A stretch of DNA of 6,921 bases. Source: Thiobacillus sp. GTDB lineage: Bacteria; Pseudomonadota; Gammaproteobacteria; Burkholderiales; Thiobacillaceae. This document shows positions 6,842-6,921 of this stretch, piece by piece; position 1 is the first letter of the stretch, and every line of letters begins with the position of its first letter. Location of the stretch: contig JANJUT010000136.1 in NCBI GenBank assembly GCA_024710445.1, positions 1 through 6,921 of the forward strand, given 5' to 3'. Both the position numbers and the translations under genes were made by a program. The notes beneath the pieces are model-generated. The model did no database searches and was not told where the DNA came from. It worked only from the letters and a program-made list of their open reading frames with translations.

Positions 6842-6876
6842 GTTAAAAAATTCGGCCATAACCGGATAATCGCGTC

Positions 6877-6921
6877 ATGCAAACCAGCCAGCTCATACTT
6901 GTCGGCGCTGTTTCCTGGATC
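6877..6921 (+). CDS. Possible start of a further gene, cut by the window end
   Basis: An ATG at 6877 opens a frame that stays open to the window end. Its 15 residues, MQTSQLILVGAVSWI, are largely hydrophobic after residue 5, as at the start of a membrane or exported protein. GGA lies about ten bases upstream as a poor ribosome site. GATAAT at 6865-6870 resembles a -10 element, but it would start transcripts almost at the ATG. No identity can be given, and the frame may be chance. Confidence 0.35.
   Translation, partial: MQTSQLILVGAVSWI

Noticed and set aside
5390..6859. Very long open frame on the minus strand, antisense to cysS
   Set aside because: The plus strand carries an intact cysS with every catalytic and zinc-binding residue. 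The antisense product has no recognisable motif and covers the gene in the way expected of G+C-rich codon use.

Overview
The window is ordinary chromosomal housekeeping DNA from a Gram-negative bacterium with roughly 60% G+C. It most likely comes from a betaproteobacterium. LpxH is the beta/gammaproteobacterial enzyme for the UDP-diacylglucosamine hydrolysis step of lipid A synthesis. The set metZ, small exported protein, lpxH, ppiB, TPR protein and divergent cysS is also, from memory, a betaproteobacterial arrangement. I could not check this against any database. No mobile element, CRISPR array, phage gene, rRNA or tRNA is visible.

Layout. Positions 1-73 are the tail of something upstream, followed by a clear intrinsic terminator (74-108). 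metZ (124-1296, +) makes homocysteine from O-succinylhomoserine and sulfide. It overlaps by 4 bases (ATGA) with an unrecognised exported protein (1293-1949, +). This pair converges on a minus-strand operon, and the two 3' ends overlap by 6 bases.

The minus-strand operon is read from about 5324 down to 1944. Its genes are a TPR periplasmic protein (5298-4354), a YkuD-type L,D-transpeptidase (4353-3202), the cytoplasmic cyclophilin ppiB (3193-2702) and lpxH (2693-1944). The junctions are 0, 8 and 8 bases, so co-transcription and translational coupling are likely. The operon's general theme is the cell envelope: peptidoglycan cross-linking and lipid A. cysS (5417-6784, +), cysteinyl-tRNA synthetase, is transcribed divergently from a shared 118-base region. 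It is followed by a probable terminator and by the first 15 codons of a possible further gene that runs off the window.

The most interesting observation is that the TPR protein and the L,D-transpeptidase, adjacent and abutting, end in the same NTF2-like C-terminal domain of about 105 residues. They otherwise have unrelated N-terminal parts. This suggests a duplicated or shared localisation or binding module in a two-protein periplasmic system. Nothing else in the window looks like a new system, and the remaining findings are modest points about expression signals and gene junctions.
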